DNA from: Angiostrongylus vasorum
Taxonomy: Eukaryota; Nematoda; Chromadorea; Rhabditida; Metastrongylidae
Assembly (NCBI GenBank): GCA_018806985.1
Contig: JADANN010000404.1
Coordinates: forward strand, 62,001-126,000
Reading direction: 5' to 3'
DNA length: 64,000 nt
A program made the position numbers and the translations under genes. Shown here in pieces: positions 45,300 through 56,745 of this stretch (positions within the stretch are counted from its first letter, which is position 1; every line of letters begins with the position of its first letter). A model generated the notes under the pieces. The model searched no databases. It had not been told where the DNA came from and saw only the letters and a list, made by a program, of their open reading frames with translations.

Positions 45300-46204
45300 C
45301 AGGCAAGCCAGCGCGTTTGGAGATGAAGAATTGAGGTTAATTGCGGATCAAAAGCGACGTTGTGTTTCTCTGCAACGCAAGTTGACACAAAGGATGACAC
45401 ACTTTCTTGCTGCACCAATTGGGAACATACGTTCTATATCTGCGAGAAACTATTCATGCATACGTGCAACGGTGTGTGCTGGTTTGTGCGTATTGTATCT
45501 TACGAGTCAGCTTGGCCAAAATTCTGCAGTCAAGTGACTGGAAACTATACGACAAGTAGTTGGGATTCGCCTCCAACAAATAAGCTCCTTTTCTACTCTA
45601 AGAAAAAGTGGTAAGCTGCCCACGAATGTGCCCAACAAAATAAGTGGACCTTATTCCTCTTATGAATGGCAGTCATCAACCGCATGCGACTATAATCAGC
45701 TGCTCCAATCTTCTTCATTGGAAGTCACGTAAAAAAGCGGCCCTGAAGAAGGCGATACTGCCGAAACGTCAACTACTGTTGTATTGTATTGTGTTTTTCT
45801 ATGGAAGTAAATGTATGCTGTTTAACAACCTCGCGATTGCTGAATAAGAAAACGACGCATTCATATTTCAATGCCGAGGTTAAGAGAAAGTCGATCCTGG
45901 GAACTTATTCCTCTTATTCCGAAACAGCTTCTATCCGGGAGAGTTGGGCACGACGAGTACGGACAGGCCGCTAGAATTTTAAGACTATTCTAGGTTGCCT
46001 AAATCTCGAAGAACTAAGTTGACGATCTGCACTTACAATGTATGCTCGCTTTAATCTGAGACCTCGATAGAGGTCCCGTTCATGCAGGCAAGAAAGACAA
46101 GGCGTGACGTTCTTGGACTAGCTGCGACGAAAACACGCTACCCACTTAACACCGTTTATGAAATCAAAGAAAAATTGTTCCTCGGAAGATGCGACGACCG
46201 AAGA
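45300..46204 (+). mobile_element. RTE retrotransposon 5' leader and start of the endonuclease
   Basis: Matches the leader of the previous copy (GGTTAATTGCGGATCAAAAG, GTATCTTACGAGTCAGCTTG, CTGCAGTCAAGTGACTGGAA, CCAACAAATAAGCTCC), then the endonuclease start at 46010-46204: TICTYNVCS and DVLGLAATKTRYPLNTVYEI. It is split by a 240-base insertion at 45664-45903 and stops at 46204, where an inverted RT fragment begins. Confidence 0.8.
45664..45903 (+). mobile_element. short Penelope-like 3' end inserted in RTE, 14-base target-site duplication
   Basis: The insert is flanked by direct copies of CTTATTCCTCTTAT at 45650-45663 and 45904-45917, and removing it plus one duplicate restores collinearity with the RTE leader. 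The insert carries CTGAAGAAGGCGATACTGCC followed by GAAACGTC, resembling the block that lies downstream of the endonuclease frame in the Penelope-like elements (for example minus strand near 55770 and plus strand near 58475). It is most simply a 5'-truncated Penelope-like copy or a derived non-autonomous element. Confidence 0.7.
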
Positions 46205-46440
46205 GTCGCTGCGAGATCTTTCATATTGTTTACGTAGCGACCAGGTTTCCGACACGTACGTTATGGTAGGAAGAACAGTGGAGTCGAAACGGTGGGCACG
46301 GTGTTGGGTGTCCTTCGTCCTCTTCGCTACATCCTCGATATTCATGAAAGATCTCCATGTCGATCGCTTCCTCCTGCTCAACTCTGAAGCTAAGTCGTTA
46401 ATCATGTTGATTTCCCGACCTAGATAGACGTTTCTGGAGA
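46205..46440 (-). mobile_element. RTE RT C-terminal fragment, inverted
   Basis: Minus-strand frame 46405-46118 reads MINDLASELSRRKRSTWRSF, NIEDVAKRTKDTQHRAHRFD, STVLPTITYVSETWSLRKQ, the portion that follows the Y-L-G-R-E block in RTE proteins. The fragment's start (minus CTATCTAGGTCGGGAAATCA, 46437-46418) corresponds to the point at which the 42262-45030 copy stops (CTATCTAGTTCGGGAAATGA). Confidence 0.85.
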
Positions 46441-46489
46441 ATTTTCAAATATTCTTGCTTTTCACCGCGAACAGATAACGAATATAATC

Positions 46490-46700
46490 ATAATGATTTG
46501 AAATATTTGCAAAATTCCATACCGCAGGTTTCTGCGGTGGGGAACAAATGCGCTATTATCCTTTCCGGAGGTTATCGCGTTCACGAGCACACCATACGAG
46601 TTCTTCGTTTCTATGCCACTCACCAAGTTTCCTGTCTACCAATGCCAACAGCAATCACCTATTAATGGGGTTGCTCTTGGGAGCGCAAATCAGCACTGAA
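46490..46700 (+). repeat. repeat family P, single arm
   Basis: TTGAAATATTTGCAAAATTC, CGCAGGTTTCTGCGGTGGGG, TATTATCCTTTCCGGAGG, and CAGCAATCACCTATTAATGG in plus orientation. Confidence 0.7.
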
Positions 46701-46739
46701 CTCATTTAAGCTGACGCCGTTTTTGGAATCACAATGTTA

Positions 46740-46830
46740 ACTTTTTATTTGCTGCCTACAACAATTTTTTCTCGGCAGGGTATTATGTTAAATACAGCCA
46801 TAATGAAGCAGAGACAATTTTAAAAACCGA
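46740..46830 (+). repeat. repeat family P, outer end only
   Basis: ATTTGCTGCCTACAACAATT, TCTCGGCAGGGTATTATGTT, AAATACAGCCATAATGAAG: the outer end of the repeat in plus orientation, beginning about 40 bases after the previous copy. Confidence 0.6.
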
Positions 46831-46889
46831 TTTTTTATAACCCTCGACATAAATAGCTGATATATTTTTTTTCGTATGATCTTATAAAC

Positions 46890-49760
46890 TAACCTGGTTG
46901 AGGTGATGCGAGGTTGGTATAGGTTTTCGCAGACGTAGTCGTTGTTGTTGGTGTTGCTGGTCGATGGCTGGCATTTCGGCGACTTCGTCTTCCTCAGATC
47001 CTGGATGCATTTTATGTAACAATAGCCTTATATTCGGCAAAATATCTATAGTATTAATGAAGATCAAACGTATAAATAAACGCCATATTAACCCAAAAAA
47101 AACTACTCACCGTGCTGCTGTGAGTGGGGCTGCCCACGAGTTATTCACGTGGGATGGGGAGAGAGACCTACGGCGGTCAAAAAGTCATTTTGAAATAAGG
47201 TGTCAGATTACGAGTGATAGTTTTTCGGATTTCTGGAATTAATCCAGAACGCCTCGAGAGTTTTGCGCGCTTGTGTTCTCGATTCCTGTGCGAGGATCGT
47301 GACACGTACTTCAAAGTCCTCCCCGCTATGTCTCTGGGTCCTATGTGTGCATAGTGGGGTATTTGGTTTACGTTTGCCGACTAGGTGTTTTTTTATGCGG
47401 ACACAGAGGGGTCTGCCCGTTTCGCCAATGTATTCGTCTCCGCACGTCTTACAGGAGATCAGATAAACTGTACCCGAGCTCATGCAATCACCGTCTCTAC
47501 CATTAGGGCAAACTATGCAATTTTGCGTTGCACATAGACGGCCATATAGGCGGTTACGAACTAGTTGGCGCCTAAGATTACTCGGTGGCATTTCAACTAC
47601 GTTTACCGAATTCTCTAGACCCGCCCTTCTTAAGCAGCGTTTTATAGCTGCACTTACATCATTTGAGATGAAGGGTAGGATAAACGGGACCATTTTATCG
47701 CTAGAGTTGTCGTTTGGAGGCCTAGGATTTCCTCTACACCTGTCCCGAGCTACAGTTTCGTAGCCATTAGAAATGGCTATTTTCCGCGCCAAGTTCCGGG
47801 ACTCCTCCCTCTGCTCTCTTCCCGTGCACACGTTGGTTGCTGTTCGAAACATGTTTCTTACCAGCGCCCTTTTCGTGTGAGAGGGGTGAGAGGAGAGGTA
47901 ATGAACCAAGATATTTTTATTACTTGGCTTTCGGTACCACTTCGTAATGTAGCCATTTTCTGACAGGCTAATTTGGACGTTCAGGAACGGAAGCCAGTTT
48001 TCTTTCGGCTTCTCTCAGGGTGATCCTGATATACTCTGACTGTTCATTCAACAACTCGAAACATTTGTCCATTTCCTCTTGTGTTGAGCAAAGGACAAAA
48101 CAGTCATCTATATATCTACAGTAGAGTAGCGGCCCGAGATCGATCACCGGTGCTTCCATCTTAGACATAAACGCAATGGCCAGGCTTGGCGCCAGTCGTT
48201 GTCCCATTGCCAACCCTCTTATTTGAGCGTAGTACTTTCCGGACCATCTGAAGATTGAGCAGCTCAAGTATTCTTTTAAGAGTGCCATCAACTTTCGTGT
48301 CGCATAAGGAGTTCGAATATGGCTTGCATTGCGGAGTCATTCGACACGTTTGTATAGAGGGCGCTAACGTCGAACGACTCCATCGCGTACGCGCTGCTGG
48401 ACCGCGCAGTACGTAGACGATCCAGAAACATCTGGGTATTCGTAAGATGGGCTGGAATGTGTTTCAACAACTGGTTAAATAATAGGGTTAAAAACCATGT
48501 TATCCTATCCGTTGACCCTCTACACAGCTAATGATTGGTCTAACCTTAAACAATGATGGATCGGTAGACGCAATATCATCGCTGGATACTAGCTTATGAG
48601 TTTTTATAAGCAAGTACAAGACGGGACATGTTGGTAACTCAACTTTTTAGTTGAGAGATAACTGATGGTTTTAAACCAGCAGCCCTTGCCATTTTGGCCC
48701 ATTCGTGGTTCAATTTTTCGGTATTTACTTTTAAACTCCTTCTCAGATGATGGACGATAAAGCGAAGCATCTTCAAGATGCTTTTTCGTTATTTCAACAT
48801 CTAACTGATGGGGAATTACGACAAACTCTCCACCCTTATCACTAACGGATAGTCTTCTGTTTTTTAACCTTATCAGCTCTCGTACCTCTCGCATACCACG
48901 TTTTTGCACTGCAGTGAGGTTTGAGCTGTGTCTTTTCGCGCGATAGTGATTAAGGACTTTGAAAGTTTCATTCGTAAACATCCGAAATTTAACATCAACT
49001 TCATTATTGGGCTCTTGTTGCCTAAAGAACGGCTGAGGAAATGGTGCTATTGGTAAGGCCCTCACTTTTTGTTCGCGCCCATTTTGCGCTTCATCTCTAG
49101 CTTTTTTGCGGAGTCTATCTTGAAGTCCACGTAAATTGCGTGCGACCCTACGCAAGGTTATCTTCGAAATGGGTCCAGATGGTGAGAAACTCGGTACCAA
49201 TTCTAATAACGAGCGCGCACCGTCAGGGAGAGTCATGCCTCCTAACACGGTTAGCCTTGGATTTTCTTGCACATTATTTTTTCCTACTGTGGACTGTTTG
49301 ATGTTCGTTAGCGGTATTTCTGTGCGCTCTTGAGGCCGTGTTATGCGATTTACTCAAAAGTCTTTGAATTTTCTCCGCACCTTAGCATTAGACGTAATAG
49401 AGTTGCAAACAACTCTGACCCACCCACTATTCTCCTCCTGAAGCGGTCCTCAATATACTGGGCACAATACTTTTCCTTCGTCTCGCACTTCTTCCACTTG
49501 GCGAACATCTCGTTTTGTCGGCTTCGTAGACAGGTGCGTAGTATTCGCAATTCGATATCCAGTACTTGGTGACGTCCTCTGGTAGTCCGCATACATCGTG
49601 TAGTCGTCTTCATTTGATGAAGTTCGGGCACGACTCGGTGTTTTAGACAGCCGCGGAGAAAGTGTGTTCACTGTCGAGCTAAGACGATTTTTTGTCTTAG
49701 TGACAGCACCTCTTTTGCAAGTCGGAAGTATCGTCCTGGTACGCTTCGTAATAAAGCCGT
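46890..49760 (-). mobile_element. Penelope-like element, near full length, frameshifted
   Basis: Minus-strand retroelement with Penelope-type RT and a GIY-YIG endonuclease. N-terminal region 49740-49350 (SKTPSRARTSSNEDD, FAKWKKCETKEKYCAQYIED). 49272-48604 contains LSVSDKGGEFVVIPHQLDVE, the D-K-G-G motif typical of this RT class. RT motif A is SFDVSALYTNVSND near 48365. Motif B is QIRGLAMGQRLAPSLAIAFM near 48200. The catalytic motif is YCRYIDDCFVLC near 48115. The last frame (47909-47208) carries the junction LVRNRLYGRLCATQNCIVCP, a Cys-rich linker and the nuclease start SGTVYLISCKTCGDEYIGET, in which Y-L-I and Y-I-G form the GIY-YIG signature, ending EAFWINSRNPKNYHS. A 3' tail extends to about 46890. 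About four frameshifts or stops separate the frames. Confidence 0.93.
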
Positions 49761-50184
49761 TCCGATTAGTTATCGATTAAAGAGATAGCAGGTGAAACAG
49801 TAGTAAGATGTGCAAGCTTACCACACTTGCAATGATCTCAATGAATTTAATGAGTTTAACAAAACTGAAGGAAGAAAATTGAACGATTCTTTGTTGAGCA
49901 ATAGATAGTTTGTCCAACATGAATATAAGTCATGAACATCGAGCAAAACAAGTTTCTGTCGGGAAGACACTTATCATAGCGATCATTGCTGAATTCAAAG
50001 TTATTTGTTGCATACAAAGCTCGTTCAATTGGATGTTGCGAGAAAAAACAGTCACAGTTGAATTGAAAATTGTAAAAACAAAACGAAATAAAACGAAAAA
50101 TACGTGGCTAAAATTAGCCGTTTCGAGATGATTCGGCCCTCATAGTATCCTCAAACACATCTCGTAATTCAATTCAATTTCCAC
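49761..50184. other. no gene recognised
   Basis: AT-rich sequence between the Penelope-like element and a family P repeat. Confidence 0.4.
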
Positions 50185-50392
50185 GAAGCTGAGATATTTG
50201 CAAAACTCCAGACCGCAAGTGTCTGAGATGGGAAACGAACGCGCTATTGTCCTTTCCGGGGAGTAACGCGTTCACCACCACACCATGCGGGCCCTTCGTT
50301 TCTCCTGTCTCTCAGCTAGTTCTATCGATCTTTTTGCCATCAGCAATCACCCGTCAACGGGATTGATCTGGGGAGCCCACGTTTTCATACAG
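50185..50392 (+). repeat. repeat family P, single arm
   Basis: GCTGAGATATTTGCAAAACT, TATTGTCCTTTCCGGGGAGT, CACCACCACACCATGCGGGC and CAGCAATCACCCGTCAACGG; the best-preserved plus-orientation arm. Confidence 0.8.
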
Positions 50393-51209
50393 CTTGCACT
50401 TCTTATAAACAATATCCACCTTTCGTGATCACTGCCGAAACATTGTAAGCAGAAGCGCCTCCCACCTCGGTGGCATTTAGTGCAAATTTGTAAAGAACGT
50501 TTTATAGCAGAACAGTAGTAGTAGTGATTTACTAAGCTTTTGTGGAAGAACACAACGTCTTCATTCCATTGGCACTCGACCGGATCTGTTCTAAGAAATG
50601 ACGATTCCATGGCAAAAAAAACACAGTCAACATAACAAACATATGAGTATTTTAAATCAATTTATCATATAGTAGGTCTTAAGACCGAATTCCTGTTATT
50701 TTCGGCATTGAATGAATCAGAAATGTCCACGGGCCAACGTGCATATACTTATACATATGTTGGAGTTCATGGTCAAGCCCGTATGGGATACGAAGCAGTC
50801 GAAGTGGGCAATGGCCAGGGATCGCGTTTATGCGTGTGTTGAGAGATAGCGGTGTACGCTAGCTCACCACACGTGGCCATAGCGTACCATGTCATTGTCT
50901 ACATCTCAACGGAATTGGCCGTTACCTGGAGAAACGCGAGAGCGGTCCCCAGCGGCCAAGTATCGGTGGGCTTTGGCCATGGCCAACGAAAAGGAGTTGG
51001 TCGGCAAGAAGGTCGGTCCAGGAAGAGGACCATGCGCTATACGTAGTAAGAATATGAAACTTTCAGCCTGCATTGAATTACAAGATGTATTTGAAGATAC
51101 CAGGAAGGCCGCAGTATCTCTATCCGACTGGTTTAGCCACGTTTTTTTCGTTTTTTTTTCTTTTTTGTTTTTACAATTTTCAATTCAACTGTGACTCTCG
51201 ATATTCTGG
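50393..51209. other. no gene recognised
   Basis: The GC-richer block 50750-51060 is open in two overlapping plus frames (50852-51046 and 50889-51194) but neither shows a motif. It may be a further repeat. A donor-like AGTAAG follows at about 51043. Confidence 0.4.
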
Positions 51210-52885
51210 TTGAGCAAACACGAGGTGTTTACTTGTCCCAACCACATGATCAACAGCTTCTCGAAAAAACCTACCGTTTATTACTTGCCTTCCACTGAGG
51301 AAGAACTGCTGATCAGAGTCGCATATGGTCGCAAATGCACCACCCCATATCAAAAGTCGATGCGAAGGTACGGGGCCAGATCACGTGTGATCTCCAGGCA
51401 TTCCTCCCTGCTGTTCATTCTAGGCTTCCTGGTATTTATACAAAATGCCTCTAGAAGTTTCCGCGTTGGTGTTTTGGCATCATGTGCGAGGATATTGACT
51501 TTAATATCAAAATCGTCTCCGCTATGTCTTTGTATCCTGTGCGTGCCTAGTGGCGTGCCTTGTTTTGATTTTTGTCTGCCATCTAGTGTTCTTTTTTGCG
51601 GATACTTAAAGCTCTTCCCGTTTCACCAATATATTCCTCTCCGCAAGTACTACAAGAGATCAGGTATATCGTACCTGAACTCATGCAGTCACCGTCCTTG
51701 CCATAAGGGCAAATTACGTAGCCTTGTGTTTCGCATAGACGGTCATATAGTCGGTCACGAACTAATTGACGACAAAGGGAATCGGGTGGTATTTCAACTA
51801 TCGCTAGCGATTCCTCTAGAGCTGCCCTTCTTAAGCATCGTTTTATAGCTACCACTTACTTCATCACTGTTGAGGGGCAATATAAATGAGGTTTTGTCTT
51901 GGCCACGTTTTTCCTTTCGGGGCGTCGCTGCCATTCCTCTTTTAGTTCCCTCTTCGTGCACACAGAGGTGGCTGTTCGAGACATGTTTCCTACAAGCGCC
52001 CTCTTTGTGTGTGAAGGGTGGGAGGAGAGGAAATGAACGATGATGTTCTTGTTACTTGGATTTCGGTACCATTTTGTCATGTAACCGTTATCCGATAAGT
52101 TGATCTGAACGTTAAGAAATGGAAGCCAGTATTCTTTTGGTTTTTTCACGGTTAATGTTGATGTACTCAGACTGCCCATTCAACAATTCAAAGCATTTGT
52201 TCACTTCGTCCTGAGTAGAGAAGATGACAAAACAGTCATCTATACATCTACAGTAGAGTGCCGGCCAGAGATCAATAACTGGGGCTTCTATTTTAGACAT
52301 AAATGCAATGGCAAGACTTGGCGCCAGTCGCTGTCCCATTGCCAGCCCTCTAATTTGTGCGTAATAATTCCCAGACCATCTGAAAATCGAGCAGTTTAGG
52401 CACTCTTTTAAGAGAGCCACAAGCTGCTGAATAGGCATACACGTGTATTCCTCCTTCATGTTCAACAAGAAGTTAGCGGGTGGCTTGCATTGCGGAGTCA
52501 TTCGAAACGTTGGTGTACAAGGCGGAAATGTCAAAGGACTTCATCACGTATGCGTTACTAGGAGACGCGTTACGTAGATGTTCTAGGAATATCTGGGTGT
52601 TCGTAAGGTGAGCTGGAATATGTTTGAGCAGCTGGTAAAGTATTAGGCTTAAAAACCAGGTTATTCTATCCGTTGGCCCATCTACACAAATGATGATGGA
52701 TCTAACCTTGAAGGGTGTTCGGTTGGTTGATGCAAGATCATCAGCTGATACCAACTTATGTGCTTTAATAAGTAGGTATAAGACGGGACATGTTGGTCTA
52801 TTTCTATAAAGTTGATTTTTAAAGTGCGAAATAACCGATGGTTTTATGCCTTCAACGCTTGCCTCGATATAGGTGCACATTTTTT
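51210..52885 (-). mobile_element. Penelope-like element, 5'-truncated
   Basis: Minus-strand copy starting in the RT domain. 52880-52473 reads PVLYLLIKAHKLVSADDLAS, DGPTDRITWFLSLILYQLL and SFDISALYTNVSND (motif A). 52430-52130 reads QIRGLAMGQRLAPSLAIAFM and YCRCIDDCFVI, where the catalytic Y-R-Y-I-D-D has a Cys for Tyr. The nuclease frame 51855-51583 reads LVRDRLYDRLCETQGYVICP and SGTIYLISCSTCGEEYIGET. The 3' end, with GCAAACACGAGGTGTTTACT on the plus strand, is at about 51212; a similar terminal sequence recurs at 55692. Frameshifts separate the three parts. Confidence 0.92.
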
Positions 52886-53944
52886 TTCACTTTAGTTGTT
52901 TAATGGACTCATCACACGCTTTATTTTCCACTTCATCTACCGTCCCCCCCCACATCCTCGCCGCGCGACCTAGGTGGTGTACCGCCCTGTCTGACCCATA
53001 TATATTATCTGCCATTTCCGAAAAACCAACGAGATGGCGCTAGTGCGATGGCCGGGCTGTGATGCAACGTATATTTGCGCGGGATTGCTTCCCAACTGTT
53101 GCTTCGCTATATTATTCAGTAGGTCCGCAAATGCACGCATCAATCAAAAACTGCCGCGTGGGATCGGCCGGCTCTTCAGTACCTGCCGTATTGGCTTATC
53201 CGACTTGAAACGCGCAGATTTTGTTGAATATTTGAAGGGAGAATTTACTAATAATACGCATTAATTGATATTTTTTGCGATAGATTTAGGTTTCCACGCT
53301 TATTGAACGGCATCTCCACCATTGCGCTATGCGTGCTCTTTTCAGCATATTAATATAGTAAATTTTTCCGAGTCGTGAAAAACGAAGTTTTTTGAACACT
53401 AACGAACACTAGCGTTAGAAATCTTTTAAACTATTTGAAAACAAACGAAGTTTTCGACAGTGTCGAGAAGATGGAGAAATACTATTGAGCAAGCCTTTCT
53501 AACTGAAAACGACTCGACGAAAGAACTGTTTTGTTATTGTGTTCTCAAAAGGAAATTAGTGCAACAACAACCGTCAGTTAGTGTTCGTAGGTATGACGAC
53601 TCTACTCTTTGGTGAACGAATAGAGATAGGATGTCTTTTGTTTAAACGCTTTTCAACGTCTTTTCCTATTCGATAGAAGTTAGGACGAAATGCACATGTC
53701 AGTGATACTCCGCTGTAGGTTTCTTTCCTTTTCGTTCATTTCCATGACTCGACTTCATAAATTGTGTTGATCTCGATGCTCCGATTGCCTCACCTTAAAA
53801 GTGCGTTTTTTTAACTTGTATAGTGCTCATGTACAACACGACTACAACATAACGATAATTGGCCAGTATTGGACGATGATATCACCTTTAGAGCCGAAAC
53901 AACCCCTTCTTGTTTAATCAATACCACAAGAATTGTCTGTTTTA
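52886..53944. other. no gene recognised
   Basis: The 5' flank of the Penelope-like copy. A C-run at about 52943-52950 and a plus frame at 53034-53264 (with GLSDLKRADFVEYLKGEF) are present; the frame is unrecognised. Confidence 0.4.
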
Positions 53945-54055
53945 GCAGAGGTCCCAGCGTCAGAGGTTTGCAAATACCTCGGCGTACAGGTTATATTTTG
54001 CAACATACCCTGCCATTAAAAAAGAATAGGCAGTAAATAAAAAGGTTACGATTGT
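53945..54055 (-). repeat. repeat family P, outer end
   Basis: AGAGGTTTGCAAATACCTCG, then CATACCCTGCCATTAAAAAA and GGCAGTAAATAAAAAGG in minus orientation. Confidence 0.6.
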
Positions 54056-54659
54056 GCTGTTCTTCCCAAATAGATATTTTGGACGAGATAATGAAGATTT
54101 TTGTGTAATATTTTGTGGATATACGGAATAATAGGAAAATAGAAGAACGAAAAATAGGTGATAACGGTCCTAAAAACTGCCGCTCCACAGAAATCGATGC
54201 TGTAGAAGAAATCACCTGTTTATATTAACCGTGATGAAATAGGCACACTTGAAATGCTGAGTTTAAAGATTCGTTTGATTACTGTGCACTTTGTGGAATT
54301 GATCTGACTTTTGAGCTTGATATGACAACCGCTTACTTGTTTCACGTTTTTTAGACCTAGACTTAGGGGGACTTAGTAGACCGAAATAACCCCATTAGAT
54401 TACTATCTTGTTAATGTGTGGGAAATACGTCTTATACATTGCGATTTAATTAAACAGAAAAAAAGTGTGTCAAATGTGCCTGGCATAACATGTAGTACTA
54501 CTGCATTAGAAAAAAAGTGAAGAGCCGTGCAAAGTTCCAGCAAAACAGAGAGCACAATGAAAAGCGAAGAGCAGGAATTTGATTCAAGTTAGTGATAAAA
54601 CACTCCCAACTGCAAAAAAAGAAAGTCTTGAATTCACATCAATTCAGTGGTCATTATGT
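54056..54659. other. no gene recognised
   Basis: AT-rich; no open frame or motif of note. Confidence 0.4.
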
Positions 54660-54915
54660 TTTTAAGATGTGGCAATATTTCTTTAATTTTCATGGCAGGA
54701 AATTGTATGAAATGCAACCACAGCGATACTGAGATAGAAGCAAAACTCAAAACCTCAGTTGGTCTCCTAACACGCGGCTGGCCTCTCCTGGGGCACAAGA
54801 AGAAAAAACTGAAAACCTCAGTTGATCTCCTAACACGCGACTGGCCTCTCCTGGGGCACAAGTATTATCCATTGCACCACCGAGACGCTTATTTTGCCTT
54901 TTTCGCAATTTCAAT
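54660..54915 (+). repeat. repeat family P subfamily with internal tandem duplication
   Basis: Outer-end block (AATTTTCATGGCAGGAAATT, GAAATGCAACCACAGCGATA) followed by a 58-base segment present twice: 54742-54799 and 54805-54862, differing at about three positions. Each unit has AACCTCAGTTG.TCTCCTAA and GGCCTCTCCTGGGGCACAAG. Confidence 0.75.
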
Positions 54916-55139
54916 TAAATCATAAACAATTAAAACTGTGCTTCCATAGTGCCTACCACGTGAAGTACTATCTCTGGCAAACTATTGGTCTAAATACATT
55001 TCGTAAAAAACCTCAATTAAGATTCGAACCCTCCAACGTGTTGTGCTTTCTATCCGTGAAGTAGCTGTGCAAGACAGGTCGTCTAAATAACGGGTAGTAA
55101 AATGGTTATATCTGAGAGCAATCAGAACTACGACGATAT

Positions 55140-55355
55140 TGGTGATGGAGACTGATGGTGCCGTTAGGTAGAAAACTAGGTGGTAGAACGACAAAGCAAA
55201 GGCCACAATGGTGTAGTGTGTAACATGGGAGACCCCCGGAAAAGGCAATCCTAGTTGGATATGCAGGGGATCCATGGTTTTCAAATATCTCAGCATCATT
55301 GTGGTTGTATTTCACATCACACCCTGCCGTGAAAAATTGTAGTAAGCAAGGCGAA
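55140..55355 (-). repeat. repeat family P subfamily
   Basis: GGAAAAGGCAATCCTAG, TTTTCAAATATCTCAGCATC, ATTGTGGTTGTATTTCACAT and CACACCCTGCCGTGAAAAAT in minus orientation. Confidence 0.65.
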
Positions 55356-55484
55356 GCTGCTGAAATCCTCCACGATTATCCCGAAATAAAGTGTATTTCC
55401 AACTCCACAGCAGTGCAGAAATCTGGTAGGTGACAAGTTTGAGAACAAATGAAATCAAAAACTATTGGATTGGATTAGCGATAT

Positions 55485-55620
55485 AGATGAAGAGTTCCTA
55501 GTAATTCGACGTCAATTAGATGTTGAGGTAGCGGAGAAATATCGTAAAGAAGCCATCGTTTATCACCCATCTTCTGAAAAGGGTTTCAAAAGTCAACACC
55601 AAAAATTGGCCACGAAATGC
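55485..55620 (+). mobile_element. Penelope-like RT fragment
   Basis: Plus-strand frame reads EEFLVIRRQLDVEVAEKY then IVYHPSSEKGFKSQHQK, aligning with GEFVVIPHQLDVEITKKH and SLYRPSSEKEFKSKYRK of the 46.9-49.8 kb element. Isolated piece, ends in a stop at about 55653. Confidence 0.8.
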
Positions 55621-55685
55621 GCCAAAGTGCCAAGCACAGTGCACTTTTATTAAGCCAGGGTAACCATAATCAACATTCTTTATAT

Positions 55686-56745
55686 TACTGTTTAGCAAAC
55701 ACGAAGTGTTATTATTTCTTTATTTACGCACAAGCTGACGTCTCGACGAACTTCGCCTTCCCCCAGAGCCTGGAGCGGTCAAGTTGACCGAAATCTACCA
55801 AGCCAAACACTTCCGTAACCAAAGAGAGAAAATGCTAAACTAAGATTTTAATCACATTGAACATAGTAGCTTCTTTGCTTACTCATCACTTTCTATGGTC
55901 TTTCACTGAATATGTCACGTGGAGACAAACCACACGGAGATCACATGTAGCACAGTGTGCCCCTCCTATCAAAATAACAGGTTTAAATACTATCCAATAT
56001 CAGGCGTGATTATGAGGAATTCTTTCATGCGGTTCATTTTCGGATTCTTGGAATTAATCCAGAGCGCCTCGAGAGTTTTGCGCGCTTGTGTTCTCGATTC
56101 CTGCGCGAGGATCGCGACACGTACTTCAAAAGTCCTCCCCCGCTATGTCTTTTGTGTCCTATGCGTGCCTAGTGGAGAATTTGGCTTAAGTTTACCGACT
56201 AGGTGTTCTTGTATACGGATGGAAAGTTGTCTATCCGTTTCAGCAATGTATTCTACCCCCATGCGCTTTACAAGAGATCAGGTAAACAAACTGTACCCGA
56301 ACTCATGCAATCACAGTCTCTACCGTTAGGGCAAATTACGCAATTTTTCGTTGCACATAGACGATTATATAGGCGGTTGCGAACTAGTTGGCTTTTTAGA
56401 GTGCTCGGTGTTATTTCGATTATTCTCGTCGGATTCTCTAGACCGGCTCTTCTTAAGCAAAGTTTCATAGCTGGACTTACTTCATTTGAAATGAAGGGCA
56501 GGATAAAGGGAACACTATTGTCGTTAGAGTTGTCGTTTGGGAGCTGAGATTTTCCTCCACACCTACCGAGCTACAGTTTCGTAGCCGTTAGAAATGGCTA
56601 TTTGCCGCGTCAAGTTCGGGGACTCCTGTGCTCTCTTCCTATGCACGCCCTGGTTGCTGTTCGAAACATGTTTCTTATAAGCGCCTTTTTTTGTGTGTGA
56701 AGCGTGAGAGGAGAGGTAATGGACGAGTACATTTTTACCACTTGG
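55686..56745 (-). mobile_element. Penelope-like element, 3' half (endonuclease), broken
   Basis: Minus-strand copy. Its 3' terminus is marked by plus-strand TTTAGCAAACACGAAGTGTT at about 55689, as at 51212. Nuclease region 56468-56268: LCLRRAGLENPTRII, LVRNRLYNRLCATKNCVICP, DCDCMSSGTVC. Upstream part: VLVHYLSSHASHTKKGAYKK and RQIAISNGYETVAR. RT domain absent on this strand. Confidence 0.85.

Noticed and set aside
45900..46440. Twin-priming explanation for the 45.3-46.4 kb RTE pieces
   Set aside because: Order is sense 5' part followed by inverted 3' part, the opposite of twin-priming geometry; an inversion fits better.
50852..51194. Overlapping plus-strand open frames in GC-richer DNA
   Set aside because: Two frames are open over the same bases, neither with a motif or splice context; composition effect.
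53034..53264. Plus-strand open frame of 76 codons
   Set aside because: No recognised motif, no splice sites, next to repeat boundaries.
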